Source: Bin5 sp963662575
GTDB lineage: Bacteria > Chloroflexota > Anaerolineae > Caldilineales > Caldilineaceae
Reading direction: 5' to 3'
Assembly: GCA_963662575.1 (NCBI GenBank)
Contig: OY759723.1
Span: forward strand, 1,550,001 to 1,614,000
DNA: 64,000 bases
Below, in pieces: positions 45,512-54,928 of the stretch (positions are counted from its first letter, which is position 1; the number at the start of each line of letters is the position of its first letter). The position numbers were made by a program, and so were the translations under genes. The notes below the pieces were generated by a model. That model made no database searches and was not told the origin of the DNA. It saw only the letters and a list, made by a program, of their open reading frames with translations.

Positions 45512-46423
45512 ATGTTGGTAACGGGTCTCCGCACGGGGCGATGGGCCAGATTCTGGAACAGGTACGGTTTTATCCTCGCCGTCCTCACCCCCATCCTGCT
45601 CTGGTTCTGCATCTTCTCCTTTGGCCCCATCCTCTACGCCCTCGGCGCCAGTCTTACCAATGTCCACACCCTTGACCCCAGCCTGGCCAGGTTTACGGGC
45701 CTCAAAAACTACATCAACCTCCTCGACGACCGCCGTTTCATGATGTCGATGAGCAATGTCTTCAAGTTCGTTCTGACCAAGGGCGTCCTGAATATCCTGT
45801 TTTCGCTTGGGCTGGCCCTCCTTCTCGAACGCCTGCGCCGCGGGCGCAATGTCTATCTCTTCTTCATCTTTATGCCTGTGGTTATCTCCCAGGTGGCCGT
45901 AGCCATGCTTTTCCTGTGGCTCTACGACCCCCGCCTCGGCTTGATCAACTACCTGCTCAGCCTGGTCGAAATCCCGCCCCAGAGCTTCATCCGCAGCACC
46001 GCCCAGGCCATCTACAGCGTGGCCATCGCCGACGTATGGAAGACATACGGCTACGCCGCCGTCATCTTTCTTGCCGGGCTGCTCGATATCCCCCAGGACT
46101 ACTACGAGGCGGCCAAGGTGGACGGCGCCACCCGCTTGCAGACTCTCTGGCGCGTCACCCTCCCCCTGCTGAAAAACCCACTCGTGCTGGTTCTGGTCCT
46201 GATCGTCATCGACGGTGTCCAGCACTTCACCATGGTGCAAGTCATGACCGGCGGTGGGCCCGCCGACAGCACGCTCATGCCCAGCCTCCTCGTATATAAC
46301 TATGGATTGGGCGCCAACAACTACCGCATGGGCTACGCCTGCGCCGTTTCATTCCTTATGTTTGTGGTTATTCTCACGGTTACAGCGCTGCAGCTGCGTC
46401 TGTTCCGCTCACTCTATGACTGA
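45512..46423 (+). CDS. Sugar ABC transporter permease (MalF/UgpA type)
   Basis: 303 residues, six predicted membrane helices, beginning FILAVLTPILLWFCIFSFGPILYAL. The cytoplasmic EAA loop is YYEAAKVDGATRLQTLWRVTLPLL, where the ATPase docks. The ATG at 45512 gives a normal N-terminus; an upstream in-frame start at 45455 adds unlike sequence. It is the first gene of the plus-strand locus and pairs with the MalG-type permease 60 bp downstream. The ATPase (usually a shared MsmK-type protein) is not in the window. Confidence 0.93.
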   Translation: MLVTGLRTGRWARFWNRYGFILAVLTPILLWFCIFSFGPILYALGASLTNVHTLDPSLARFTGLKNYINLLDDRRFMMSMSNVFKFVLTKGVLNILFSLGLALLLERLRRGRNVYLFFIFMPVVISQVAVAMLFLWLYDPRLGLINYLLSLVEIPPQSFIRSTAQAIYSVAIADVWKTYGYAAVIFLAGLLDIPQDYYEAAKVDGATRLQTLWRVTLPLLKNPLVLVLVLIVIDGVQHFTMVQVMTGGGPADSTLMPSLLVYNYGLGANNYRMGYACAVSFLMFVVILTVTALQLRLFRSLYD

Positions 46424-46483
46424 GTTGACAGTCGCGGGCGGCGCAACAAGATCAACGAAAGGCCGAGGGGAGAGGCGATTGCC

Positions 46484-47362
46484 ATGACCGAAGTCAGCCG
46501 GCGGTCCGGCGGAATGGGGTCTGATTCCTGGATACAAGTGCGCGAACATCTCGTTTCGCTCGCCACGCATTGTATCCTGGCTCTTGCTGCCTTCATCGCC
46601 CTCGGCGCCATGCTCTGGATGGTGCTGGCCTCCTTCAAGTCGGCGTCGGAAATCATCTCCATGCCCCCCACCTTCCTGCCCGAAACCCCCACCGTGGCCA
46701 GCTATATCCTGATCTTGGGCGAACAGGCCTTTGACCGCTACTTCCTTAACAGCATCGTCGTGGCAGTGCCCTCCGTGCTACTCATTCTATTCACTAGTTC
46801 GATTGCCGGTTTTGTCTTCGCCAAATTTGAATTTCCCGCCAAAGAGCTCATTTTTACCATCATTCTGAGCACACTCATGGTCCCCCCCGCGGTCACGCTT
46901 CTTCCCCTCTTCCGCCTCGTCAGCAACTTCGGCTGGGCCGACACCTATCAGGCCCTCATCATCCCTGTCTGCGTCAGCGCCTTCGGCATCTTCCTCCTGC
47001 GTCAGTTCATGGAAGGCCTCCCCTCCGAGCTGCTCGACGCCGGACGCATTGACGGCGCATCAAACTGGTGGATTTACCGCCACATCGTCCTGCCGCTGTC
47101 CGTCTCTGCCCTCAGCGCACTGGCGATCTTCAGCTTCCTCGCCAATTGGGACTCCTACCTCTGGCCCCTGGTGATCGTCTATGATGAGAATATGCGGACG
47201 CTCCCCTTGGGTCTGGCCCACCTGCTTGGTTGGTCCAGCCGGCCGCGCTACGACCTCTTCCTCACCGGCGCCGTCATTACAGTCGTTCCCGTCATTGTCT
47301 TCTACTCATTCTTTCAGAGCCGCTTCGTGCGCGGGGTCACCCTTACCGGTCTCAAGTACTGA
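46484..47362 (+). CDS. Sugar ABC transporter permease (MalG/UgpE type)
   Basis: 292 residues with six membrane helices. The family landmarks are the N-terminal LGAMLWMVLASFKSASEI, the EAA loop ELLDAGRIDGASNWWIYRHIVLPLS, FLANWDSYLWPLVI and the C-terminal RFVRGVTLTGLKY. The start follows GGGGAGAGG. Partner of the preceding permease; unlike the broken copies at 37026-37965 it is intact. Confidence 0.94.
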   Translation: MTEVSRRSGGMGSDSWIQVREHLVSLATHCILALAAFIALGAMLWMVLASFKSASEIISMPPTFLPETPTVASYILILGEQAFDRYFLNSIVVAVPSVLLILFTSSIAGFVFAKFEFPAKELIFTIILSTLMVPPAVTLLPLFRLVSNFGWADTYQALIIPVCVSAFGIFLLRQFMEGLPSELLDAGRIDGASNWWIYRHIVLPLSVSALSALAIFSFLANWDSYLWPLVIVYDENMRTLPLGLAHLLGWSSRPRYDLFLTGAVITVVPVIVFYSFFQSRFVRGVTLTGLKY

Positions 47363-47478
47363 TGGCGCAGCCCAGCCTAGTCTGGTAGCAAATGCAGCGA
47401 CAACTACCCTTATCGTTTGTGAAGCTTAACCGTCTTGAATCGTAGTCTCTCACCACAACTGGAGAACAGGAGAGGATC

Positions 47479-48828
47479 ATGAACAAGAGTCAACCGACAC
47501 GCCGCCAAATGCTCCGACTATCCGCCGGCTTCGGCGCTGCAGCCGCCCTGGCCGCCTGCGCACCCGCGCCCGCCGAACCTGCCGCCGACGGCGGGGGAGA
47601 TGCTGCTCCGGATGCAGCCATGACCGAACTGAGCCTCTGGTCCATGCAGTACCCGCCGCATGACTTCGCCTGGAACATGCTGGCCGACCAGTACAACGAA
47701 GACAACACTGATCTCACCATCACCGTTGCCCCGCAGACCGACCCCTTGACCACCTTCGCTGCCGGCCTCAGCGCAGGCACCGCCGGCGACCTCCTCTCGA
47801 TCCACGGCGCCGGCGCGGCATCGTTCATCGCCACCAACCAGCTGTTACCCATCACCGAAACGCTCGGCGGCATGGGAACAATCAAAGATCGCTTCTTCTC
47901 CGCCGTCATGGACTACTACACCTACCAGGGCGAGGTGTACGGCATTCCCCTCCACAACAACACCCCCGGAATCGGCTTCATCACCAACCTCGACCTCTGG
48001 CAAGAGGCCGGCATGGATCCCCCCCCGACCTACACTCACTGGGATGATGTCTGGCAGGACGCCAAGACCTTGACTCAAACCGACGACAGCGGCAACATCA
48101 CCGTTGCCGGTCTCTCCATGCGCAACTCTCACAACATCCAGTATCTCTGCGGCGCCATCTATGAACAGGGCGCCACCTATCTCAACGAAGAAACCGGCGA
48201 GTGGAATGTCAATACGCCCGAAGGCATCCGCGCCCTCACCGAACTCTTCTACGATCCCATCTTCACCCACGAGGTCGATTCGCCCGATCTGCCCGTAGTC
48301 TTCCTCGGTTTGGCTGAGGGGCGTATGGCCATGGGCGGCATCTGGCTCGATTACATTCCCTATGCCGCGACCGCGTTCCCCGATGGAAACTTCGGCTTCT
48401 CCATGCGGCCCGGCATCGACGGCGCCAATCCCGTCGTCGTCGGCGAAGGCGGCTGGGGGCTCAACGTCAATGCCGCAACCGAGAATCCTGAGCTGGCTCT
48501 CGACTTCATCGACTACCTCAACGATGATGACATCATGATCCAGTGGCTCCAGTCGCAGCATTCGCTGCCCTGTGTCTTTTCGCTGCTCGACCACGAGTGG
48601 TACTCCAGCGACGAGGCCAAGTTCCTGCAGCCCGCCCTCGCCACCGTCCAGGACTGGGTCTGGATCGGACCGGTGGGCTCCAAATACGCCATGGACAATA
48701 TCTTCTTCCCGGCGTTGGAGGAGCTCTCTCTCGGCGCAATCAGCGTCGAAGATATGGCCGCTCGCCTCGACGAGGACCTGACCGCCAAGGTACAGAGTTT
48801 CCGCGACGACACCGGTTACCAGTGGTGA
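47479..48828 (+). CDS. Sugar ABC transporter substrate-binding lipoprotein
   Basis: 449 residues, family 1 extracellular solute-binding protein. The N-terminus combines a Tat-like RRQMLRLSAGF with a lipobox LAAC (Cys about 27) and an Ala/Pro/Gly-rich linker. The mature part has the usual PLTTFAAGLSAGTAGDLLSIHGAG, YGIPLHNNTPGIGFITN, and a C-terminal hinge with GEGGWGLNVNAATENPELALDFIDYL. AGGAGAGG precedes the start. It captures the sugar, presumably an alpha-galactoside given the two alpha-galactosidase-type genes that follow. A 13-bp hairpin follows the gene. Confidence 0.93.
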   Translation: MNKSQPTRRQMLRLSAGFGAAAALAACAPAPAEPAADGGGDAAPDAAMTELSLWSMQYPPHDFAWNMLADQYNEDNTDLTITVAPQTDPLTTFAAGLSAGTAGDLLSIHGAGAASFIATNQLLPITETLGGMGTIKDRFFSAVMDYYTYQGEVYGIPLHNNTPGIGFITNLDLWQEAGMDPPPTYTHWDDVWQDAKTLTQTDDSGNITVAGLSMRNSHNIQYLCGAIYEQGATYLNEETGEWNVNTPEGIRALTELFYDPIFTHEVDSPDLPVVFLGLAEGRMAMGGIWLDYIPYAATAFPDGNFGFSMRPGIDGANPVVVGEGGWGLNVNAATENPELALDFIDYLNDDDIMIQWLQSQHSLPCVFSLLDHEWYSSDEAKFLQPALATVQDWVWIGPVGSKYAMDNIFFPALEELSLGAISVEDMAARLDEDLTAKVQSFRDDTGYQW

Positions 48829-48839
48829 TCCATCTATGA

Positions 48840-48870
48840 AGAGGAGTGAGAACTCAATTCTCACTCCTCT
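48840..48870 (+). other. Intergenic hairpin after the binding-protein gene
   Basis: Perfect 13-bp stem AGAGGAGTGAGAA/TTCTCACTCCTCT with a 5-base loop and no T run. Such hairpins after binding-protein genes often block 3' exonucleases and raise expression of the upstream gene over the downstream one; that role is inference here. Confidence 0.6.
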
Positions 48871-48916
48871 CTCCTCTTCACTCTCTCCCCGGCCCGTCCC
48901 CACCAAGGAGTCAAAC

Positions 48917-50764
48917 ATGAGCAACTGGTTTCAGGTGCTGCGCGAGCAGTTGCAGCTTCCCCATATCTCTACGCCCCAGTCCCCTGTGCCCTTCGGCATC
49001 ACAGGCATCGCACCTGAATCCTGGCGTGTGACCGGGCTGGAGGCCGCAGGAAATTCCGAGCACGTGCTCACGGCGCAGAATGGTGACGGCGCCGGGGTCG
49101 AGTGGCATATGCGCTCCTTCGCCGATACGCGCGCCGTAGAGTGCTGGGGACAGCTGACCAACCGGGGAAGCCGGCCGCTGACAGCTCTGAGCGAGTCCCT
49201 TACCCTGGACATCGATCTGCAGCTCCAGCCCGCTTTCGGCGAACCCTGGATCCGCCGCGTCAACGGCATGCAGTTCATGGCCAGCTATTTCCCGCCCCAT
49301 GACTTCGCCATCGTCGACCGCCAGCTACTCAAGACGCCGCAAGTCTACGCCCCCTTCTCCATCATGTCGGCGGACGGCGGCCGCTCCTCCGACGGCCATC
49401 TACCCTGCGCCATTCTCTGCGATGCCTCACGCAGCCAGGGTTTCGCCCTCTTCATCGAGTGGTCTGGCCTCTGGCGCATTAGCCTCACCCAGGAGACGCG
49501 CGAGGTCAACGACCCCGATACAGACTGGCCCGTCCAGCTCCAGGCCGGCCTCTGGGGGTTGTCCCTGCACCTCCAACCCGGTCAGTCTCTCCCCCTGCCC
49601 CGCATCCTCCTCACTGCCTTCGACGGCAACCTCGATGACGGCGGCAACGCCCTGCGCCGCCACATCCGCCGCCACGTCACCCCCTCCCTCGATGGCCAAG
49701 AGGTCCTGCCCCCCGCCACCTTCAACCACTGGTTCGCCTTCGAAAACGATTACACCGACCAGAGCCTCAGGCCCGCTGTCAATGCCTCAGCCGCTGCCGG
49801 CCTCGAATACTTCTGCGTCGACGGCGGCTGGTTTGCCGGCGATTTCCGCGACGGCATCGGCAACTGGAGCAAGGGCGACCCCGAAAAGTTCCCCAACGGC
49901 ATCGCCCCCTTCGCCGACTACGTCCGCTCCAAAGGCCTCAAGTACGGCACCTGGTTCGAGCCGGAGTGGGCCAACAAGAACAGCGAAATCTACCGCGACC
50001 ATCCCGACTGGTTCTGGGAGACGCCCGAGCGGCCCTCCGTGCCGCGGCCCGGGTTCCACTTCCAGCACACCGAATTCGCCCTCATCAATCTCGGGCTGCC
50101 CGAAGTGCGCCAGTGGTGGCTGGATCGGTTTGTGCGCGCGTACGAGGAATGGGGCATGCGCTGGGTTCGCTGGGACTATAACCAGGACCCGCGCGCCAAC
50201 TGGGAGCACAACGTGGCGCATGGTGAGATCGGCTGGCGCCAGATCCAGCATGTGCAGGGCCTCTACCAGGTTCTGGACGATATCCTCGACGCCTGCCCCC
50301 AGCTCTTCATCGAACAGTGCGCCAGCGGCGGCCATCGCATCGACCTCGGCACCGTGCGCCGCGGCCACAGCTTCTGGATGAACGACCACACCACCCACTC
50401 CGCGCTCGTGCGCGCCCTGCAGCACGGCCTCAACACCGTCCTGCCCGGCAACTATGCCAACACCAACATCTGCCAGCAGCGCCATGATTTCACCACCTAC
50501 GACTACCTCTCCCATGCCGCCGGCGGCTTCGGCTACAGTGGAAAACTGTGGGAGGCCCCCGCCGCCGATTTCGAGCGTTATCGCGCCGCGGTCGCAGACT
50601 ACAAATCCTACCGCGATCTGTTGTTGGGCGACTACCAACGCCCCACCGGCCAGCCCTCCAGCGCCGACGAATACGCCCAGGTGATCTTCAGTGATGGTGG
50701 ACGCTCTGTTACAATGGAGTTCAACGCCGATTCTCCGGGCAGCGCCAGCCTCAGTATGACATGA
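48917..50764 (+). CDS. Alpha-galactosidase-like enzyme, GH36 family
   Basis: 615 residues from the ATG at 48917, which has AAGGAG at 48905-48910. N-terminal beta-sandwich (~1-260), then a TIM barrel with the GH36 motifs: LEYFCVDGGWFAGDF, YGTWFEPEWANKNSE, the nucleophile region WVRWDYNQDPR, FIEQCASGGHRIDLGTVRR, and the acid/base Asp in SFWMNDHT. No signal peptide, so it acts on sugars after import. It follows the transporter and precedes an SDR and a GH4 enzyme. Hydrolysis of terminal alpha-galactosyl residues with retention is expected; alpha-N-acetylgalactosaminidase activity cannot be excluded. Confidence 0.9.
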   Translation: MSNWFQVLREQLQLPHISTPQSPVPFGITGIAPESWRVTGLEAAGNSEHVLTAQNGDGAGVEWHMRSFADTRAVECWGQLTNRGSRPLTALSESLTLDIDLQLQPAFGEPWIRRVNGMQFMASYFPPHDFAIVDRQLLKTPQVYAPFSIMSADGGRSSDGHLPCAILCDASRSQGFALFIEWSGLWRISLTQETREVNDPDTDWPVQLQAGLWGLSLHLQPGQSLPLPRILLTAFDGNLDDGGNALRRHIRRHVTPSLDGQEVLPPATFNHWFAFENDYTDQSLRPAVNASAAAGLEYFCVDGGWFAGDFRDGIGNWSKGDPEKFPNGIAPFADYVRSKGLKYGTWFEPEWANKNSEIYRDHPDWFWETPERPSVPRPGFHFQHTEFALINLGLPEVRQWWLDRFVRAYEEWGMRWVRWDYNQDPRANWEHNVAHGEIGWRQIQHVQGLYQVLDDILDACPQLFIEQCASGGHRIDLGTVRRGHSFWMNDHTTHSALVRALQHGLNTVLPGNYANTNICQQRHDFTTYDYLSHAAGGFGYSGKLWEAPAADFERYRAAVADYKSYRDLLLGDYQRPTGQPSSADEYAQVIFSDGGRSVTMEFNADSPGSASLSMT

Positions 50765-50869
50765 GCGAGGACTGAGAAATCCCGGCAGGAGCGGTCGGGA
50801 ACTGGCTTCTCCCCCATTTCCCCTTCAGACAGACCACCATTCACCCACCACCTGTACAGGCAACGAACT

Positions 50870-51625
50870 ATGACATCGACTGCGGCGAACGTTAAGGACA
50901 AGGTCATCCTCATCACCGGCGGCGCCCAGGGTATCGGCGGCGCTGCCGCGCAACTGTGTGCCCAGCGCGGCGCCGAGGTGATCATCACCGACATCAAGGA
51001 CGAAACCGGCGAAGCGCTCGCCGCCTCTCTGCGCGCCGAGGGCCACAAAGCCCGCTATGAAAGGCTCGACGTGCGCCGCCGCGAGGACGCGCAGCGGGTC
51101 TTCGGCGAAGTGAAGGCGCGCCACGGCCGCCTCGACGTCCTCATCTGCTCCGCCGGCGTTCTGCGGGGCCCCAATCTGATGCCGGACGCCTTCCCCGTCG
51201 ATGTCTTCGACGACGTGATCGCGGTCAACGTGCGCGGCGTCTTCCTCTGCGTAAAGGAGGCCTACCCCCTGCTTGAGGCCAGCGAGAAAGGTGTGATCCT
51301 GCTGGTTGGCTCCGGAGCCGGCGTCACCGGCGGCAGCTCTTCGATCGCCTATGGCACCAGCAAGGGCGCGGTCAATGGGATGGGAATGACGCTGGAAAAC
51401 CACCTGGCGCCCAAAGGCATCCGCGTCAACGTAGTCTGCCCCGGCGGCATCGAAACCGAATTGAAACTGAGACAGATGCGCGAGTCGGCAGAGGCCCAGG
51501 GCCAGGAGTTCGACCTGGAAGATGCGCGCTCCCGTCTCGGTGATCCTGAAGGCGTCGGCGCGGCGCTGGCCTTCCTCGCCTCCGATGACGGCCGCTATAT
51601 GCGGCGCAATCTCTTTACCCGCTGA
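50870..51625 (+). CDS. Short-chain dehydrogenase/reductase
   Basis: NAD(P)-dependent oxidoreductase, 251 residues. The cofactor motif is ITGGAQGIGG (residues ~14-23), NAG-equivalent CSAG, the conserved Asn in IAVNVRGVFL, and the catalytic Ser and Tyr-xxx-Lys in GSSSIAYGTSKGA. The C-terminus ends RYMRRNLFTR instead of the common ...DGG; similar RGxxFTR endings occur in some SDRs. Ribosome binding site weak. Likely oxidises or epimerises a sugar from the pathway. Confidence 0.9.
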   Translation: MTSTAANVKDKVILITGGAQGIGGAAAQLCAQRGAEVIITDIKDETGEALAASLRAEGHKARYERLDVRRREDAQRVFGEVKARHGRLDVLICSAGVLRGPNLMPDAFPVDVFDDVIAVNVRGVFLCVKEAYPLLEASEKGVILLVGSGAGVTGGSSSIAYGTSKGAVNGMGMTLENHLAPKGIRVNVVCPGGIETELKLRQMRESAEAQGQEFDLEDARSRLGDPEGVGAALAFLASDDGRYMRRNLFTR

Positions 51626-51642
51626 CACTGCGCACAGCCTAG

Positions 51643-51681
51643 GGTTGAGGAGGTCCGCACCTTCCTCGCTCCTCCTCAACC
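51643..51681. other. Intergenic hairpin after the SDR gene
   Basis: Stem GGTTGAGGAGG/CCTCCTCAACC (11 bp; 17-base loop), 17 bases after the stop, no T run. Probably an mRNA stability or partial termination element between the SDR and GH4 genes. Confidence 0.5.
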
Positions 51682-51869
51682 TGCGCCCATATCCCGCAGC
51701 GCCGGCGCATCGAAAAATTCCGCCTCGCCGCCTGCCTTTCCTCTGTGGGTGTTCCCTGCAGTTGTCGTATAATAGAGCGCATAGGTAAATCCGCACGCTT
51801 CAATGCCTGCGCAACCCAGCGGGGCGGCAGGCACCGGGCAGCGCCCTCGACCACACGGAGAACCATTCC

Positions 51870-53429
51870 ATGCCAATAAAAATCGCAATGATCGGGGCCG
51901 GCTCGATCGGCTTCACTCGCAAGCTGATGCACGACATCCTCGCCGTGCCCGAGCTGGCCGACACCCACTTCGCCTTTATGGATATCAACGCCAGCAATCT
52001 GGACATGGTGGTGCAGCTGGCGCAGCGGGACATCGACGCCAACGGTCTGCCCGCCACCATCACCCCCACAACCGACCGCCGCGCAGCCATCACCGACGCT
52101 GACTACGTGATCTCGGTCGTGCGCCAGGGCGGACTCGCCGCCTTCCAATTGGATATCGACATTCCCCTCAAGTACGGCATTGACCAGTGCGTTGGCGATA
52201 CCCTCTGCGCCGGCGGCATCATGTACGGCCAGCGCACCATCCCGGCCCTGCTCGACGTCTGCGCCGACATCCGCGCCGTGGCCAAGCCCGACGCGCTCTT
52301 CCTCAACTATTCAAATCCGATGGCGATGAACATCTGGGCCTGCAACCAGTATGGCGGCGTGCGCACGGTTGGCCTCTGCCATGGCGTGCAGGGCGGCCAC
52401 TGGCAGATCGCCAACTGCATCGAGGAGTGGGCCAAAAAAGAGGGGCTGATCGCCGCCGACGAGACGGTGCACCGTGATGAGGTCGATATCATCTGCGCCG
52501 GCATCAATCACCAGACCTGGTACACCCACGTGCAATGGCGGGGCATCGATATGGTGCCGCGCATGTTGGAGCTGTTCGAAGGCCACCCCGAATATCCCAC
52601 CACCGAAAAGCTGCGCATCGACATGATCCGCCGCTTCGGCTACTACACCACCGAATCCAACGGCCACGTCAGCGAATATGTGCCCTGGTACCGCAAGCGC
52701 CCCGATGAAATCAACGACTGGATCGACCTCTCGCGCTGGATCAACGGCGAGACCGGCGGCTATCTGCGCGTCTGCACCGAAGGCCGCAACTGGTTCGAGA
52801 CCGACTTCCCCAACTGGATGAAGCAAGAGCCGCCGCGCATCGCGCCCGACAAGCGCAGCGAGGAACACGGCTCCTATATCATCGAAGGCTTGGAGACGGG
52901 GCGCCCCTACCGCGGCCATTTCAACGTCATCAACCAGGGCCACATCACCAATCTGCCCGACGGCTGCTGCATCGAGATCCCGGGCTATGTCGACAAGAAT
53001 GGCTTGAACATGCCCGTTGTCGGCGACCTGCCCCTCGCCTGCGCCGCCACCTGCGCCGCCAGTGTCAACGTCCAGCGCATGGCGGTCGAGGCCGCAGTCC
53101 ATGGCGATGTTACGTTGCTCAAGCAGGCCATGCTGCATGACCCTCTGACCGCAGCCGTCTGCAATCCGGAAGAGATCTGGCAGATGACCGATGAGATGCT
53201 GGTGGCGCAAGCGCAATGGTTGCCGCAATACCAGCAGCATGTCCCCGCCGCCCAGGCCCGCCTGCAAGCAGCCGAGCGCAACAATACCCGCGCGCAGCTG
53301 CGGGAAGGTTGGAAAGGGGCGGCGCGGCTGCATACCAAGAGCGTTGCCGAGATGGCGCAGGACAAAGCCGCCGCCACCATGAACGCCGCGGCCGCCGACA
53401 AAGGCGAGATGACCAAGGAACCGGCCTGA
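51870..53429 (+). CDS. Alpha-galactosidase/6-phospho-glycosidase-like enzyme, GH4 family
   Basis: 519 residues. GH4 enzymes use NAD and a divalent metal in a redox mechanism. The Rossmann motif is IAMIGAGSIGFTRKL, then the active-site stretch LNYSNPMAMN, the metal-binding Cys-His in GLCHGVQGG, and INHQTWYTHV with the second His. The C-terminal part includes GHITNLPDGCCIEIPGYVD, common in the MelA-type alpha-galactosidase/galacturonidase branch. A ~45-residue Ala/Lys-rich tail is extra. SD GGAGA before the ATG. Having GH4 and GH36 enzymes together suggests linked or alternative substrates. Confidence 0.92.
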   Translation: MPIKIAMIGAGSIGFTRKLMHDILAVPELADTHFAFMDINASNLDMVVQLAQRDIDANGLPATITPTTDRRAAITDADYVISVVRQGGLAAFQLDIDIPLKYGIDQCVGDTLCAGGIMYGQRTIPALLDVCADIRAVAKPDALFLNYSNPMAMNIWACNQYGGVRTVGLCHGVQGGHWQIANCIEEWAKKEGLIAADETVHRDEVDIICAGINHQTWYTHVQWRGIDMVPRMLELFEGHPEYPTTEKLRIDMIRRFGYYTTESNGHVSEYVPWYRKRPDEINDWIDLSRWINGETGGYLRVCTEGRNWFETDFPNWMKQEPPRIAPDKRSEEHGSYIIEGLETGRPYRGHFNVINQGHITNLPDGCCIEIPGYVDKNGLNMPVVGDLPLACAATCAASVNVQRMAVEAAVHGDVTLLKQAMLHDPLTAAVCNPEEIWQMTDEMLVAQAQWLPQYQQHVPAAQARLQAAERNNTRAQLREGWKGAARLHTKSVAEMAQDKAAATMNAAAADKGEMTKEPA

Positions 53430-53449
53430 TTCAGAACCAAGGAGTCAAC

Positions 53450-54220
53450 ATGTCAATCCAACTGACGCAGGAGCAGCTCGACAGCTACCGACGCGACGGA
53501 TACCTGGTGGTCGAAGGGCTGTTGCAGCCAGATGAAGTACAGGGACTGCGCACCCGTATGCGCGAGTATACCCACGGCGGCCGCTCGCAGGAGCGGATTC
53601 AGGTCCAGATCGAGCCGCGCGTCCAGCGCGGCGAGCTGCACGTGGATGCGCCGGGCGACGGAATCCGCAAAATCGACGGGCTGGTGGAGTCCGATGATCG
53701 CTTCCATGCCCTCGGAAGCAACGAAAATATCGTCAGCGTTCTCGAACAGATCATCGGGCCGGACATCAAGATGTTCCGCAACGCAGTGTTGTTGAAACCG
53801 CCGGAAGTCGGTTCCGCCAAGGGCATGCACCAGGATTCACCCTATTGGCCCATCGAGCCGATGGATCTCTGCTCCTGCTGGTTCGCCTTTGACGACGCTA
53901 CCGAGGAGAACGGCTGCATGGCCGCTATTCCCGGCAGCCACAAATGGGGGCCGCAACCCCATATCGACGTGACCGACGACTATGTCGTCGATCCCGACTA
54001 TTATGAACAGGCCGATATGCGGCTGGCGCCGGTGAAGGCGGGCGGCGGTCTCTTTTTCCACTCGCTCCTGCTCCACTACACCGCGCCCAACCGTTCGGAC
54101 AGTTGGCGCCGCGCCATCGCGCTCTCCTACATGTCAGCCCGTTCCAAATACACGAGAGACGGCGAAGGGCCGGTCTATCATCACATCCAGGGCCAGACAT
54201 TCGACGGCTGCGTACGCTGA
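53450..54220 (+). CDS. Phytanoyl-CoA dioxygenase (PhyH) family protein
   Basis: 256 residues from the ATG at 53450 (AAGGAG at 53439-53444; the context CCAAGGAGTCAACATG closely matches that of the GH36 gene). Iron ligands: His-x-Asp in KGMHQDSPYW and the distal His in FFHSLLLHYTAPNRS, with Arg in WRRAIALSYM for 2-oxoglutarate. Last gene of the plus-strand locus, 20 bp after GH4. Substrate unknown. Confidence 0.92.
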   Translation: MSIQLTQEQLDSYRRDGYLVVEGLLQPDEVQGLRTRMREYTHGGRSQERIQVQIEPRVQRGELHVDAPGDGIRKIDGLVESDDRFHALGSNENIVSVLEQIIGPDIKMFRNAVLLKPPEVGSAKGMHQDSPYWPIEPMDLCSCWFAFDDATEENGCMAAIPGSHKWGPQPHIDVTDDYVVDPDYYEQADMRLAPVKAGGGLFFHSLLLHYTAPNRSDSWRRAIALSYMSARSKYTRDGEGPVYHHIQGQTFDGCVR

Positions 54221-54928
54221 TAAGCGCACTGCCTGGCGCCCAGCGCATGTCGACGATTGACAGTTCAAAACTAGCGTTACAAGGGCGTTGACGAACATTT
54301 CCAGATTTTCACTCTCTTGACAATTGTCCTCTTGTGTGTTAATACACCCACACAATGACACATCAAGAACTGAATTCTGATGTGCTCGTCTGGTCGAAAG
54401 CGCACCAGCCACCAGAATACAGGCCTGCCCAGTGCCTCTGGAGGGAGTGGGTACTCCCTCCCTCCCTCCTCTGTTCCCCCAACTTACTACCTCATTTTGT
54501 AGCATGGAATGTCTTCTCGCAGACATCCCATTGCCTTCAACATTTCAGTCACACAACAAGATGGCCGCTCCATCAGCGGCATGATCCGGTGCCCGTCCCC
54601 GCTGTGGGGAACGGAACTGACGCGCCGCGGTTGAGCCATTCCGGCCAGCCCGAGCCGCTCCCTGACCAGCATCGCAACCACGACACTCCTCTTCACTGCC
54701 TGAGTATACACGCCCGTGACTACGCAGAAGTACGTAGATTTTCTGCCAATGTTGGCGGCGATCCTATAGGTCGGCAGCCTTTTTTCCACCTGTCAGACCG
54801 GACTCGACAAACGTCAACCAGACTTGGTTTCCTGTTGGTTTTATGATTGCCGTCTTGCCCTTTATCCAGCGGTTTAGTAATTACTCTGCCCCTTAATATT
54901 CCAGCCTGAACTCTAGAGGAGGTATGTT
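54221..54928 (+). promoter_or_regulatory. Gap with a strong promoter and long structured leader
   Basis: A near-consensus sigma-70 promoter lies at 54317-54345 (TTGACA, 17-base spacer, TAATAC). Transcription from it would give a ~575-base leader before the LysM-like gene. The leader has hairpins GGAGGGAGT/ACTCCCTCC (54441-54462) and ATGTCT/AGACAT near 54510-54530. Open frames at 54355-54846 (plus) and 54487-54789 (minus) resemble no family and lack ribosome binding sites. Confidence 0.55.

Noticed and set aside
54355..54846. 163-codon open frame just after the strong promoter
   Set aside because: The ATG would lie at the transcription start, there is no SD, and the protein has a composition unlike neighbouring genes.
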